In this document: in pieces, positions 24,517 to 33,437 of the stretch
How the letters are laid out: each line of letters starts with the position of its first letter
Numbering within the stretch: position 1 is the stretch's first letter
Assembly (NCBI RefSeq): GCF_021654775.1
Contig: NZ_AP025343.1
Coordinates: 6,886,001-6,950,000, forward strand
Direction of reading: 5' to 3'
DNA: 64,000 nucleotides
Source of the DNA: Paenibacillus azoreducens
GTDB taxonomy: Bacteria; Bacillota; Bacilli; Paenibacillales; Paenibacillaceae
Notes under the pieces: generated by a model
What the model saw: the letters and a program-made list of their open reading frames with translations, nothing else
What the model was told of the DNA's origin: nothing
Databases searched by the model: none
Translations under genes and position numbers: made by a program

Positions 24517-25335
24517 TCATATATTCGCGGACTGAAAATATCGCGCCAGCTCGACGATCATGCTGCCCATCCGCTCGTCTTCCGGCGGATACACCACGCG
24601 CGTGATGCCTTCCTCCAGCAGTGCCTGAGCGGTTATTTTACCGACGGCCGCAGCGACTACAGGGCCCTGGAAGGCCAGAACCATATCCTCCAGTTTGCCC
24701 TTGCTGCGTGCATATTCCGCCAGATTCCGAATTTGCGGAGCGCTCGTGAACGCAGCCGCATCAATCGCTTGTTGGAGAATGTCATCCAACAGCCGTTCAA
24801 GCTGCTCGGCTTCTGGAGGAATATGCCGATACGGCAGAACCCGGCGTACAAGGGCACCCTGCTCCTGCAGCCAAGCCTCCAGCTTGGGTGCGGGATCCCC
24901 GTGCAACTGCAGCACCGCTTCCTTGCCTTGAAGATGATGTTCCGCCAAACCGCGGATCAGGCCGGATGTACTGCCGTCGTCATCGCGCACGAGCGGTTCC
25001 AGTCCTCTTTTGCGAAGGCTGTTAACGGTTTTGTAGCCTCGAGCGGCTACATGGGATTGCCGCAGGGCTTGCAGCAAATCATGCTCCGCATTCATGCCGG
25101 CCGCTACGCCGAATAAAGCATCCAGCCCCATGCCCGTTGTCAGAATGGTCCATGCCGGAGGGCTCGCCATCCATTCCTCCAAACTTTTACGCGTCTCCAC
25201 ATCGTCCAGGAACACGGTCCCCTGCGCCGGACGGATCAGTGCCGTCCCTCCCATTTTCTCCACGATTTTGGCCATGTCTTCCGCTTTGCGCGGGCCTGTC
25301 AACGCAATTGTCTTACCCGTCAATCGATATGCCAA
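24517..25335 (-). CDS. hemD: Uroporphyrinogen-III synthase (HemD-like)
   Basis: A 272-residue two-domain protein that cyclises hydroxymethylbilane into uroporphyrinogen III, the branch point to heme, siroheme and cobalamin. IALTGPRKAEDMAKIVEKMGG, ILTTGMGLDALF, VAARGYKTVNSLRKRGL and AAAFTSAPQIRNLAEYA follow the poorly conserved HemD pattern in order. The start is TTG at 25335, seven bases after AGGAGG. It is not in a hem operon here; such stand-alone copies are often tied to siroheme or nitrite assimilation, but nothing nearby proves this. Confidence 0.85.
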   Translation of the reverse strand: MAYRLTGKTIALTGPRKAEDMAKIVEKMGGTALIRPAQGTVFLDDVETRKSLEEWMASPPAWTILTTGMGLDALFGVAAGMNAEHDLLQALRQSHVAARGYKTVNSLRKRGLEPLVRDDDGSTSGLIRGLAEHHLQGKEAVLQLHGDPAPKLEAWLQEQGALVRRVLPYRHIPPEAEQLERLLDDILQQAIDAAAFTSAPQIRNLAEYARSKGKLEDMVLAFQGPVVAAAVGKITAQALLEEGITRVVYPPEDERMGSMIVELARYFQSANI

Positions 25336-25412
25336 CCTCGCACCTCCTTAATGATGAAGCAGATCTGTTTTGAACAGTATACTTGACCACGCCGAAGGAG
25401 TAAAAGTTATTT

Positions 25413-25946
25413 TCACATCGTTGCGCCGGCTCTTTTGGATAGCCGATGTCTTTTGCGCTGATTGTAAAGGTATTGAACCACAAAATAAGAAGCCACGCCA
25501 AGCACAAGCCCAAACACGGACATTCCAATCAAAACATCGAGCCCTCCCTGCAGCAAATGCTTGAAAATCGTGAAATCGCCATGCATCAGATTGCGCCAGG
25601 CATGTTCATGCATTGGCACGGCGATCATCCTTTTTGGAAATAACCATTCTCCAATTTTTTTGGCAAAAGGTAAAAGAATGATCGGCAAGAACGTCAGTTT
25701 ACCAATCACATTGCCGATAATAGCGGCTGGAAGCGAACCTCCGGAAAGCCTTACGGCAGGATAAAAAACAAGGTATACGAGCGATCCGGTCGATATGACG
25801 ACCATTTCCAGACCGAAGCCGACCGCAAAGCCTAGCGATACCTTTCTTGCTCCCCCAGGCGAGCGAAACAGCTTGATCATGTTAAACTTGATTTTTCGGG
25901 AAAACTTGTGAAACAAATTATATTTTTTCTTTTTCAAAGTAATCAC
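25413..25946 (-). CDS. DUF2062 membrane protein
   Basis: A 177-residue protein of the DUF2062 family. A basic N-terminus is followed by about three hydrophobic segments with the family words SPGGARKVSLGFAVGFGLEM and AAIIGNVIGKLTFLPIILLPFAKKIGEWL. Function is unknown. The start is probably the GTG at 25946 behind GAAGG; an internal ATG giving MIKLFRSPGG is also possible. It is a single gene between hemD and the germination operon. Confidence 0.82.
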   Translation of the reverse strand: MITLKKKKYNLFHKFSRKIKFNMIKLFRSPGGARKVSLGFAVGFGLEMVVISTGSLVYLVFYPAVRLSGGSLPAAIIGNVIGKLTFLPIILLPFAKKIGEWLFPKRMIAVPMHEHAWRNLMHGDFTIFKHLLQGGLDVLIGMSVFGLVLGVASYFVVQYLYNQRKRHRLSKRAGATM

Positions 25947-26018
25947 CCTTCATAGCCCAAAACGACGCTAGGCCGCATGGGGAGCCGTATCATCCTGGCC
26001 GCCCTTAAGCACATTGTA

Positions 26019-27131
26019 TCATTTTCGGGCCGCTTTTTCTAAGCGAACATTACCCAGATGTCCCGTTCTCTTCGGGTCTTTCACAGGACGGTGGATAGCA
26101 AATATCAAGAGCGGCAGAACGAGAATAAAAAAGAGGGCGATCAGCGTCCATTCCTTATTGAAATTAAACAGTTCAATGGAACTGGAATAGAACCACAAAG
26201 CGCAGCTGAAGGCGAACAGGCCGATCGGGGCGGCCATCATTTTTCCGGATAACGACGGCAGGATCATTTTCATTCCGTAGCAAATGATGTACAGGCTGAT
26301 CGAAAGGTTAAGCAGCACCCCCGGAAACCACAAGGCAACCACGATCAGGTCAAAACGGTCCAGAAAATCGGTAATCCGCAGCTGGCGCACCAACTCGTAT
26401 GTCGGATACATCATCCTTCCCGATACCTCAACCCCGAGCAGAAGAATGATCATAATGACCAGACCAGCCAAAATACCGGCGGCGATCAGCATGGAATAAA
26501 AGCCGTATTTGAATTTGTAATCCTTGCTGGAGAAAATAAACGGGAGAATGATCATCTGTCCCAAATAAGCAACGGAAATCCAGCTCCCTTCAAAAGTCTT
26601 CTCCCAATTGACATGCAATAAAGGCCTCATTAGACCGAAATTGAAATCCCGGAATACGATAATCGGCATCAAGGCGAACACGATGATAATGATCGGTCCG
26701 TACAGCTCCGTAATGCCTAGCACCGTCTTCGCCCCGCCCCTGGCGATATAGATGACGGTCGCTGTAATGCAAAGCGCGATAATAAGGGATGGAGTAATCG
26801 GAAGCAGCACGACATTAGTAAAATCGGATATGATGCGGATATCGCGCACGAGAACCATAAAGTAAAACAGAATATACAGTACGACGATGACTTTCCCGAT
26901 GAACGGAAAACGGCTTGTCAGCGACTGGAACAGGTCCTGGCCGGGAAAACGCAAGGAGCTTCTGGTCAGCAGGAACAGCATGAGCAGAACCAGGGCGCCG
27001 GACAGCAGATAGCAAATAAAGGCATGCTGATGCGCCCTGGTGATAAGCTGGCTCGGCACATTCAACATTGTCGTATTAATGACATACATGATCCCAAGCA
27101 GCACGATTTGGCGCGAGGTAATTTTTTGCAT
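26019..27131 (-). CDS. Spore germination permease, GerAB/EndB type
   Basis: A 370-residue polytopic protein of the GerAB family (APC superfamily), the germinant-sensing integral membrane subunit of nutrient receptors. Ten hydrophobic helices are evident; family words include the N-terminal SRQIVLLGIMYVINTTMLNVPSQL and NVVLLPITPSLII. AAGGAG precedes the ATG. It is the last gene of the operon, separated from the small gene upstream by about 150 bp that contain a truncated dispersed repeat. The germinant cannot be predicted. Confidence 0.92.
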   Translation of the reverse strand: MQKITSRQIVLLGIMYVINTTMLNVPSQLITRAHQHAFICYLLSGALVLLMLFLLTRSSLRFPGQDLFQSLTSRFPFIGKVIVVLYILFYFMVLVRDIRIISDFTNVVLLPITPSLIIALCITATVIYIARGGAKTVLGITELYGPIIIIVFALMPIIVFRDFNFGLMRPLLHVNWEKTFEGSWISVAYLGQMIILPFIFSSKDYKFKYGFYSMLIAAGILAGLVIMIILLLGVEVSGRMMYPTYELVRQLRITDFLDRFDLIVVALWFPGVLLNLSISLYIICYGMKMILPSLSGKMMAAPIGLFAFSCALWFYSSSIELFNFNKEWTLIALFFILVLPLLIFAIHRPVKDPKRTGHLGNVRLEKAARK

Positions 27132-27174
27132 GGCAGGCGTTTCTCCTTATCTGACAGGATATTCTTAAAGTGCG

Positions 27175-27270
27175 TGTTCAAAAAGGCCGGTTTTCAGCAC
27201 CGGAGCTGCTTCCGATGTGCGTTTTTTCAAAACGCTTCAGTTGAACGAAGATAGGGACGGGGACCCCAAA
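27175..27270. repeat. MITE-like element, TGTTCAAAAAG family, copy 3 (truncated)
   Basis: TGTTCAAAAAGGCCGGTTTT and TTGAACGAAGATAGGGACGG correspond to the left third of 19020-19298. The right end is missing. The copy lies inside the germination operon, between the small gene and the permease gene. Confidence 0.6.
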
Positions 27271-27282
27271 AGACTTTAATTT

Positions 27283-27498
27283 TTAAAAAGGCACCAACGG
27301 GCTCAGCCATTTCTGCAGCCAAGCCGAAGCATATACAACATGGTTAATCTGCAAGGTGTAGACGAAAACCCCCATGCCCGCAAGCAGGAATACGTACGTA
27401 AACCAGCGGTTTATTTTGGGAAGATCGCGGATCACCTTATAATCCACAAGCAGAATGATGGCCGCCGCCACAATGTAAAAGATCCAAATTTGGCTCAT
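27283..27498 (-). CDS. Small membrane protein of the germination operon (GerD-subunit-like)
   Basis: A 71-residue protein with two predicted membrane helices (IWIFYIVAAAIILLV and WFTYVFLLAGMGVFVYTL) joined by a short DYKVIRDLPKIN loop. Its start overlaps the stop of the GerC-type gene by four bases (ATGA), with GGAGCTGGAG upstream. Small two-helix proteins are encoded in several ger operons as a D subunit that modulates the receptor; by size, topology and place this fits, but sequence alone does not prove it. Confidence 0.75.
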   Translation of the reverse strand: MSQIWIFYIVAAAIILLVDYKVIRDLPKINRWFTYVFLLAGMGVFVYTLQINHVVYASAWLQKWLSPLVPF

Positions 27499-28688
27499 TG
27501 CTCCAGCTCCTTGTCTTTTCTGCCGAACGGCTTGCTTACAGCTCCGATGTTTTCTACATGCAGATTGGTGTTAATCACAACCTTGACGTTTGGATACAGC
27601 TCATACCAACGATTCTTGAACCGATCCCAGGCACGCGGATTATTTTGGCGGATCGTGCGGCCAAAGCCAAAAACATCCGAGCGATAATGCTCCTGAATCT
27701 GACGGAGACCGGAACGGATTTGCCCGATCATTTCCTTGCTTGCTTGCCGCTCCAGCTTTTTCATATGCTGCTCGTTGCCGAGATCATAGTCCGAATTATT
27801 TTCAATCACGGCCCCCTTGGCCAAAATATTCATGTGCATTGTAATATCATCGCCTTGAATGAAGGGTTTGAACGTAACCAGATTTTCCGTAAACAAGATG
27901 GTAATATGCCCTGTCCCGGTAGGGCTGGGCACTACCACATCCGAAGTGGTTGCTTGCTTCAACCCCAAAGTGACCATTTTCACTTCCGGGCCTTTCAGGA
28001 CGCCTACAAGCTCGTCATTCTTAAACAGCGCCAAACCGGTAATTTGGATGTTTTTCTTGTCATTTTTGTCTCCTAAATCCTTTGGCACCGCCTCCTGCAG
28101 CGAAATATACGGCAGGGAAACGTCGACTCCTTCCGTGAGCATGTCATTGGCGAGATATTTGAGCGTAACCGGTTTTTTCGCGAACTTGACCATCAGTTCC
28201 CGAATCATCTCGCTGGGGAACTGCTCCATTGGCGCGCTAGCGTTAATGATTTTATAAGCCGGACCCGACGTTATAGCCACCAGGGTAGAAAGCCGGTTTT
28301 GCGGAATGCGGGCAAACTGGTCAAGCATCGGGCCGATTCCCCCTTTGGCAAACTCCTCGCCGATCAGCAGCGTGCGGCTGTGGGCAAACGAAAGTTTTCT
28401 GGAGTTTCCAGCCTGTACCTCAAAATTGGATCTGTGGAGCGTAATCCCGGTCTTGGATTCCAGATAATACTTTTTATTTCCCGCCGTTCCGCCGCCTCCG
28501 CCCTGACTCCCGCTTCCGCCCAGATTGCCGGGAAGCGCGATTTGCAGCGTGCTCCGGTACAAACCGCCTTCTTTATCCACACAGGAGCCGATGACAAACG
28601 CCATGTCGTTAATCTCGGTGCGGTCCCAGCAGCCGGTAAGCCCTATCGACACGCACAGCAGCAAACCTGCGGTATAAAACCTTTTCAT
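27495..28688 (-). CDS. Ger(x)C family germination lipoprotein
   Basis: A 397-residue lipoprotein subunit of a spore germinant receptor. MKRFYTAGLLLCVSIGLTGC is a lipoprotein signal with lipobox LTGC, followed by WDRTEINDMAFVIG, the classic start of mature GerAC. Later family blocks include FAHSRTLLIGEEFAKGGI and the C-terminal WYELYPNVKVVINTNLHVENIG. The ATG at 28688 lies eight bases after the GerA-type stop, with GGTGATG inside the gap; longer versions run into the upstream gene. It overlaps the small gene downstream. Confidence 0.93.
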   Translation of the reverse strand: MKRFYTAGLLLCVSIGLTGCWDRTEINDMAFVIGSCVDKEGGLYRSTLQIALPGNLGGSGSQGGGGGTAGNKKYYLESKTGITLHRSNFEVQAGNSRKLSFAHSRTLLIGEEFAKGGIGPMLDQFARIPQNRLSTLVAITSGPAYKIINASAPMEQFPSEMIRELMVKFAKKPVTLKYLANDMLTEGVDVSLPYISLQEAVPKDLGDKNDKKNIQITGLALFKNDELVGVLKGPEVKMVTLGLKQATTSDVVVPSPTGTGHITILFTENLVTFKPFIQGDDITMHMNILAKGAVIENNSDYDLGNEQHMKKLERQASKEMIGQIRSGLRQIQEHYRSDVFGFGRTIRQNNPRAWDRFKNRWYELYPNVKVVINTNLHVENIGAVSKPFGRKDKELEQ

Positions 28689-28695
28689 CTGTGCA

Positions 28696-30303
28696 TCACC
28701 ATACCTTGTCGGAGGCGGGTGTGCCGTTGATTTCCGGCTTTTCCCGCTCCTGATTTTTCTTCGACAGCCAGGATGGCCGTCTGCCCATTTTCCACCACGG
28801 AGTCCGGACGAAAATATCCTTATGGTCCTGCTCATGGAACGGACTGACTCCCGACATGTACGGAACGCCAAAAGAAGTCAGCTGCGTCACGTGAACCAGA
28901 ATCCATGTAATGCCAACGATGATGCCGAACAGACCGAGTACGCCAGCCAGCAGCATCAACGGAAACCGCAGCAGACGTATCGTAATCGCCAGATTATAAT
29001 GCGGGATGGTAAAGGAGGCGATGCCGGTCATCGAAACGATAATCACCATCGGCGCCGAGACAATCCCCGCCTGAACGGCTGCTTGGCCGATCACGAGCGC
29101 CCCGAGAATGCTGACAGCCTGACCTACCGTCTTTGGCAGACGCACGCCCGCCTCCCGCAGCGCTTCAAAGGAGATCTCCATCATTAACGCTTCCACCAGC
29201 GCAGGGAAAGGAATGGCTTCCCGCGCCGCGGCGATGCTCAGCACAAGAGTGGTCGGCAGCATGTCCTGGTGAAAGGTCGTCACCGCAATATAAAGAGAGG
29301 GCAGAAACAAGGCCAAAAACAAAAAGCCATACCGGATCCATCGGATAAAATTCGTTATAAAATACCGCTCGTAGTAGTCTTCTCCTGCCTGCATCAACTG
29401 AAAAAAAGTCACGGGTGCAATCAGGACGAAAGGCGTCCCATCAACAAAGATGGCGCATCTTCCTTCAAGAAGCTGGGCAGCGACACTGTCGGGACGCTCC
29501 GTATACATCATTTGCGGGAACGGCGAATAGGGATGGTCCTCGATAAACTCTTCGATATAACCCGATTCGAGTATACCGTCGATTTTGATATCTTTGAGAC
29601 GCTCTTTCACATCATTGACCATTTTAGGATCGGCAAGCCCTTCAATATAAGAAACGACGATATCTGTTTTGGTATTCGCCCCAAGGACCATGCTGTACAT
29701 CTTAAGATTCGGCGTCTTGATCTTGAAGCGGAGAAGCGCCGTATTGACGCGAAGCATTTCGGTAAAACCTTCACGCGGTCCGCGGATGACAGATTCCGTT
29801 TCGGGCTCCTGTACCATACGCCGGATGCCGGCTTTAATGTTAAAAAGCTGCACCTCGTCCAGGCCATCCACAAACACCGCCACACTGGAATTCAAAATGC
29901 CTTCGACCGCATCGATCCACTTTGATGCACTCTTGACCTGGGACAGAGAAATACGGGTATTTTCCAGCGGTTCCAGATCAGATGCCTCCACTTGCTCGGG
30001 TGGGTCGGCATTTTGCATTCGCACATACGCTTCGATAATCGGCTCCAGTATATGGGAATCAAGTTCAAGGGACATGACGATTCCCTCAACATAAACGATA
30101 AAAGCACGAATACCCGGAGCGATTTCGATCGAGCGGTAAATCATGTCCGAGCAGTCTCTAAAAATCGTTTTCAGCGTCTGGACATTCTGATCCAGACTTT
30201 TTTGGATATTCAGCTTCTCCCACGGCGGAGAAGGAAGCCCGAGCGGTATGCCGGACGGCAGCGCTGCAGGTGTGCTGCCTGAATTCAGTTTACGTCTCCT
30301 CAT
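28696..30303 (-). CDS. GerA family spore germination protein
   Basis: A 535-residue membrane subunit of a nutrient germinant receptor. A long hydrophilic N-terminal region (RDCSDMIYRSIEI, LFNIKAGIRRMVQEPETESVIRG, GREGF-like PREGFTEML) precedes five or six helices from about residue 300. LPTTLVLSIAAAREAIPFPALVEALMMEISFEALREAG is the family signature. GAGGGGGT precedes the ATG. It is the first gene of the operon A-C-small-B; the interposed C and small genes before B are a frequent Bacillales variation. Confidence 0.95.
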   Translation of the reverse strand: MRRRKLNSGSTPAALPSGIPLGLPSPPWEKLNIQKSLDQNVQTLKTIFRDCSDMIYRSIEIAPGIRAFIVYVEGIVMSLELDSHILEPIIEAYVRMQNADPPEQVEASDLEPLENTRISLSQVKSASKWIDAVEGILNSSVAVFVDGLDEVQLFNIKAGIRRMVQEPETESVIRGPREGFTEMLRVNTALLRFKIKTPNLKMYSMVLGANTKTDIVVSYIEGLADPKMVNDVKERLKDIKIDGILESGYIEEFIEDHPYSPFPQMMYTERPDSVAAQLLEGRCAIFVDGTPFVLIAPVTFFQLMQAGEDYYERYFITNFIRWIRYGFLFLALFLPSLYIAVTTFHQDMLPTTLVLSIAAAREAIPFPALVEALMMEISFEALREAGVRLPKTVGQAVSILGALVIGQAAVQAGIVSAPMVIIVSMTGIASFTIPHYNLAITIRLLRFPLMLLAGVLGLFGIIVGITWILVHVTQLTSFGVPYMSGVSPFHEQDHKDIFVRTPWWKMGRRPSWLSKKNQEREKPEINGTPASDKVW

Positions 30304-30399
30304 TATGCTTACCCCCTCGTATTCCGGCTTTCTTTCTCTGGATCAGTCACGCCATAGCTTGTGCCAAAATTGGATAAATTATGTGATGATGGGCCAGAT

Positions 30400-30480
30400 A
30401 AAACTAAAATAACCCCACAAAGTGACGCATGGCCTTCGAAGCTTATTCCGATTACTTTGCGGGGAACCCGGAAGGAAGTT
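30400..30480. repeat. Structured GGGGACCC repeat family, copy 2 (short)
   Basis: ATAACCCCACAAAG and CTTATTCCGATTACTTTGCG match both outer parts of the copy at 59580-59717, but the inner 70 bp or so is absent. It lies between the MCP terminator and the germination operon. Confidence 0.65.
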
Positions 30481-30481
30481 A

Positions 30482-30525
30482 AAAAAGAAGCGGCCAGGCC
30501 ATATCAAGGCCTGCCCGCTTCTTTT
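30482..30525 (-). terminator. Terminator of the MCP gene
   Basis: On the minus strand AAAAGAAGCGGGCAGGCC pairs with GGCCTGGCCGCTTCTTTT, then more T residues. About 25 bp after the MCP stop. Confidence 0.85.
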
Positions 30526-30551
30526 GGAGTCATGAAGATCTTATATCGATG

Positions 30552-32519
30552 TTATATTTTAAATTTGTCCACCAGTTCCTGCAGCTTCTCAGCCAGCCTG
30601 CTTAGATGCTCCGCCGATGAAGCAACCTCTTCGATGGATGCAAGCTGCTCCTGGGCGGAAGCCGACACAGACTGTGTATTGTCTGCCGCAATTTCCGACA
30701 GGCTCCGGATATGGCGAATGGATTCGACTGCGTTTTCCCCATTTCGCGCCAGCTCCTGGGAAGCTTCCGCCGCAGAATGGATGCCTTCCGCCGCTCCCTG
30801 AACAGCCTCGCGAATGCGGGTAAAGGATTTGCCTGTAAACTCCGCAGCTTCCATTCCCTCAAACACCCTGCCTTTGGCATCGCCCATCGCGCCAAGCACC
30901 CGCTGCATCTCTTCATACATGCCTCTTACCAATTCTTCAATCCGCCTTGCAGAATGTCCGGACTGCTCCGCCAATTTTCGCACTTCGACCGCCACGACGG
31001 CAAAACCTTTACCATGCTCTCCGGCACGCGCCGCCTCGATGGAGGCGTTAAGCGCAAGCAGATGCGTTTGCTTGGCGATGTCCGCCATCAAGGTGACGAT
31101 TTCGCCGATCTGACCGGCACGTTTGTTCATGTTCGCGACCGTATGGTCCAAATCGCTGACGGTCGTATGTATTTCCTGAATTTTATCCGTAACGCCCACA
31201 ACGGCCGCATAACCCTCTTCCGCCGAAACGGATGTATGCGACATTTTGGTCGAAGCATCCTCCATATGGCTGCGGATGTTTTCCGATTGCATAGACATGA
31301 CATCCATGCTTTCCATGCTCTTCTCGACGCTGCGCAGCTGCTGATCGCTTCCGGCCGCTACTTCCTGTATAGCCTCGGTCACGGTCTCAATGGCTTTTGT
31401 CGTCTGATCGGCGCCTGCCGACAATCCTTTCGCAGACTGGCTGACCTGAGCAGTGATTTCCTGCACGTTTACAATCATCGTACGCAGGCTGTCGACCATC
31501 GCTTGAAAATGGCGGCTCAAGTTTCCGATCTCATCCCTGCTTGATGTATCGATATCCTCTCTTAAATCTCCCTGGCTGATCCGCTCCGTCGCTTTCGTCA
31601 ATCTGTCGATCGGACGGATAATCGACCGGATATTGAGGAAGATGATCACAAGTGCCGCCAGAATGGAAATGACCATCACAATCGACACCGCGTTTCGGAT
31701 ACCCGCTGCCGAAGCTTCAATTTCGTCCTCATACATCGAACCGGCAATTTTCCAGCCCGTCAGCTTATTGGTCGAAAAAGCCATTCGCTTGGCCGCATTC
31801 TCGAATCTGTATGAAAACCGGCCTTCGGAGCTCTCGTAAAGTGGTTCCAGATAATCGCCTTCCGCTTTCTGCCCCGTATATTTCGGATGCACGACATAAT
31901 TTTTAGCCTGATCAGTTATGAAGATGTAACCCTTGGTCCCAAGCTTCATGTTTGTCAGCGTTCTAATTGTATCAAGGTTCAGTTCGATAGAGAGAACGCC
32001 TTTACCGGAGGGGATGGTTTGCGAAATAGAAACCGCCATTTTCCCGTTGGCTGCCTTAAATACCGGAGAAATGGTCGGCGTCTTGCCCTGTTTGAGCGCC
32101 CGGATATACCAGTCCTGCTTCGTAACGTCATATTGCTCCGGCAAAGGATCTCTGGAAGCGCGCACAAAATATCCGCCATCGATGCCGACGATGACGTCTT
32201 TGACATCTTTATGCAGTTCCATATATTGATCCAACTGCGCCTTAAGCTCCCCGCTTTTGCCGAGAGGATCATTGACAGCACGCTCTACATAAGGCTGCTT
32301 CAGCAAATAGGCTATATCATCCATTTTCGCCTGAATATTTTGGGTCACGATATTGTCAGCCGATTTGGTGCTTTCCAGCGCGCTGTTCATCATATCCTCG
32401 GCATTTGCTTTTTTTGCCGATTGATAGGACAACATGCCGATCATAATGCTGGGTACAAGCAAAACGATGAGATACGTGAGCAATAACTTTCTTTTAATGG
32501 TCATTGTAAATCGTTTCAC
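30552..32519 (-). CDS. Methyl-accepting chemotaxis protein with Cache domain
   Basis: A 655-residue chemoreceptor. An N-terminal helix ([20 protein letters not shown]), an extracellular dCache-type sensor domain of about 240 residues ([39 protein letters not shown]), a second helix and a HAMP domain ([22 protein letters not shown]) are followed by the signalling coiled coil. The tip reads [35 protein letters not shown] place the start at GTG 32519 behind AGGA; ATG 32504 is possible. Cache receptors of this form often sense amino or organic acids, but the ligand is unknown. In 32520-32788 I see no gene or clear sigma-D promoter. Confidence 0.93.
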   Translation of the reverse strand: MKRFTMTIKRKLLLTYLIVLLVPSIMIGMLSYQSAKKANAEDMMNSALESTKSADNIVTQNIQAKMDDIAYLLKQPYVERAVNDPLGKSGELKAQLDQYMELHKDVKDVIVGIDGGYFVRASRDPLPEQYDVTKQDWYIRALKQGKTPTISPVFKAANGKMAVSISQTIPSGKGVLSIELNLDTIRTLTNMKLGTKGYIFITDQAKNYVVHPKYTGQKAEGDYLEPLYESSEGRFSYRFENAAKRMAFSTNKLTGWKIAGSMYEDEIEASAAGIRNAVSIVMVISILAALVIIFLNIRSIIRPIDRLTKATERISQGDLREDIDTSSRDEIGNLSRHFQAMVDSLRTMIVNVQEITAQVSQSAKGLSAGADQTTKAIETVTEAIQEVAAGSDQQLRSVEKSMESMDVMSMQSENIRSHMEDASTKMSHTSVSAEEGYAAVVGVTDKIQEIHTTVSDLDHTVANMNKRAGQIGEIVTLMADIAKQTHLLALNASIEAARAGEHGKGFAVVAVEVRKLAEQSGHSARRIEELVRGMYEEMQRVLGAMGDAKGRVFEGMEAAEFTGKSFTRIREAVQGAAEGIHSAAEASQELARNGENAVESIRHIRSLSEIAADNTQSVSASAQEQLASIEEVASSAEHLSRLAEKLQELVDKFKI

Positions 32520-32788
32520 AAAGGCATTTTCCTTTCCGCTTATTGAAACTGCGGTCCTGGGACCCAAATATTTTACGGTGGAACATAGTAGTATAAAGGC
32601 AATCGTTCTTAGAACATCGGAATATTGCACTATTTCTTCTACTAATATCCATTTACAAAATATTCTATCATTATCCGTAACATAGGCAAAGAGGCCCAGG
32701 CCTTGAAACATAATTTTTTCTTTGAAATTATGCCAAGATTTTTAACGCACGACCTATTTTTTTGAATTCCATCCCTCTAAACGACAAA

Positions 32789-32820
32789 AAGGACAACCCA
32801 ATGAACTCTGGGCCGTCCTT
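32789..32820 (-). terminator. Terminator of the MerR gene
   Basis: AAGGACAACCCA and TGGGCCGTCCTT form a stem immediately after the MerR stop, with a T run (TTTTTGTCG) on the minus strand. Confidence 0.75.
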
Positions 32821-32823
32821 ATT

Positions 32824-33240
32824 CTATTTCTGCATCGCTTGATAAATTCGTCCGCTGAGCCCGGCCAATTCATCTCTGACTTTGGTCATTTCCGAAATTT
32901 TATAGTCAACCAGCTTCAGCTGTTTTTCCACCGCTTCGGCCATACGATCCAGCTCTGCCTGGCGCAGGGCTTCATCCGAAGATGAGGAGGCGTTGCTGCG
33001 GTGCTTTATGACCTGATCGTGAATCTGCAGAAATTCCTGAATTTCCTGCAGCGAAAAACCAAGCACTTTTTTGGCCAGAACGATATTTTTCAGCTGCTGC
33101 ACGTCTTCTTCCGTATATAATCGAATGCCGCCATCGGACCGCTCCGGCGATTTCATCAGGCCGATCTCTTCATAATACCGGATCGAACGCTTCGTCAGCC
33201 CCGTCTCTTTGGCAACATCATCGATTTTAAGCCAATCCAT
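32824..33240 (-). CDS. MerR family transcriptional regulator
   Basis: A 138-residue regulator with an N-terminal winged helix (KIDDVAKETGLTKRSIRYYEEIGLM, RLYTEEDVQQLKNIVLAKKVLGFSLQEIQEFL) and a C-terminal coiled-coil dimerisation helix. No cysteines follow the DNA-binding domain, so it is not a metal sensor of the classic MerR/CueR kind. GGGGGAG precedes the ATG. It is divergent from the FAD/Rieske oxidoreductase gene and a 12-bp perfect palindrome lies between them, suggesting it controls one or both. Confidence 0.9.
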   Translation of the reverse strand: MDWLKIDDVAKETGLTKRSIRYYEEIGLMKSPERSDGGIRLYTEEDVQQLKNIVLAKKVLGFSLQEIQEFLQIHDQVIKHRSNASSSSDEALRQAELDRMAEAVEKQLKLVDYKISEMTKVRDELAGLSGRIYQAMQK

Positions 33241-33258
33241 TGCCTGTCTCCCCCTATA

Positions 33259-33288
33259 TTGTCAAAAGGTATACCTTAAGTATATCCT
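33259..33288. promoter_or_regulatory. Probable MerR-family operator
   Basis: AAGGTATACCTT (33266-33277) is a perfect palindrome of the kind MerR regulators bind between promoter elements. On the plus strand TTGTCA (33259-33264) and TATCCT (33283-33288) flank it 18 bp apart. It is 20-50 bp upstream of the MerR start; the promoter hexamers are uncertain. Confidence 0.5.
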
Positions 33289-33437
33289 TCCCCGGAAGCG
33301 AAAGCCAATGCCTTGTACTCAGGACCGAGCTTCCTCGGCTGAAATTTTGCCGATCATCCCGTTTTCCAAGAAACCTTTGTTTCTTTTTAAGGGCAAGTGG
33401 AAATAAATAGAATGAAATACTTTGAGGAGGATATGCC

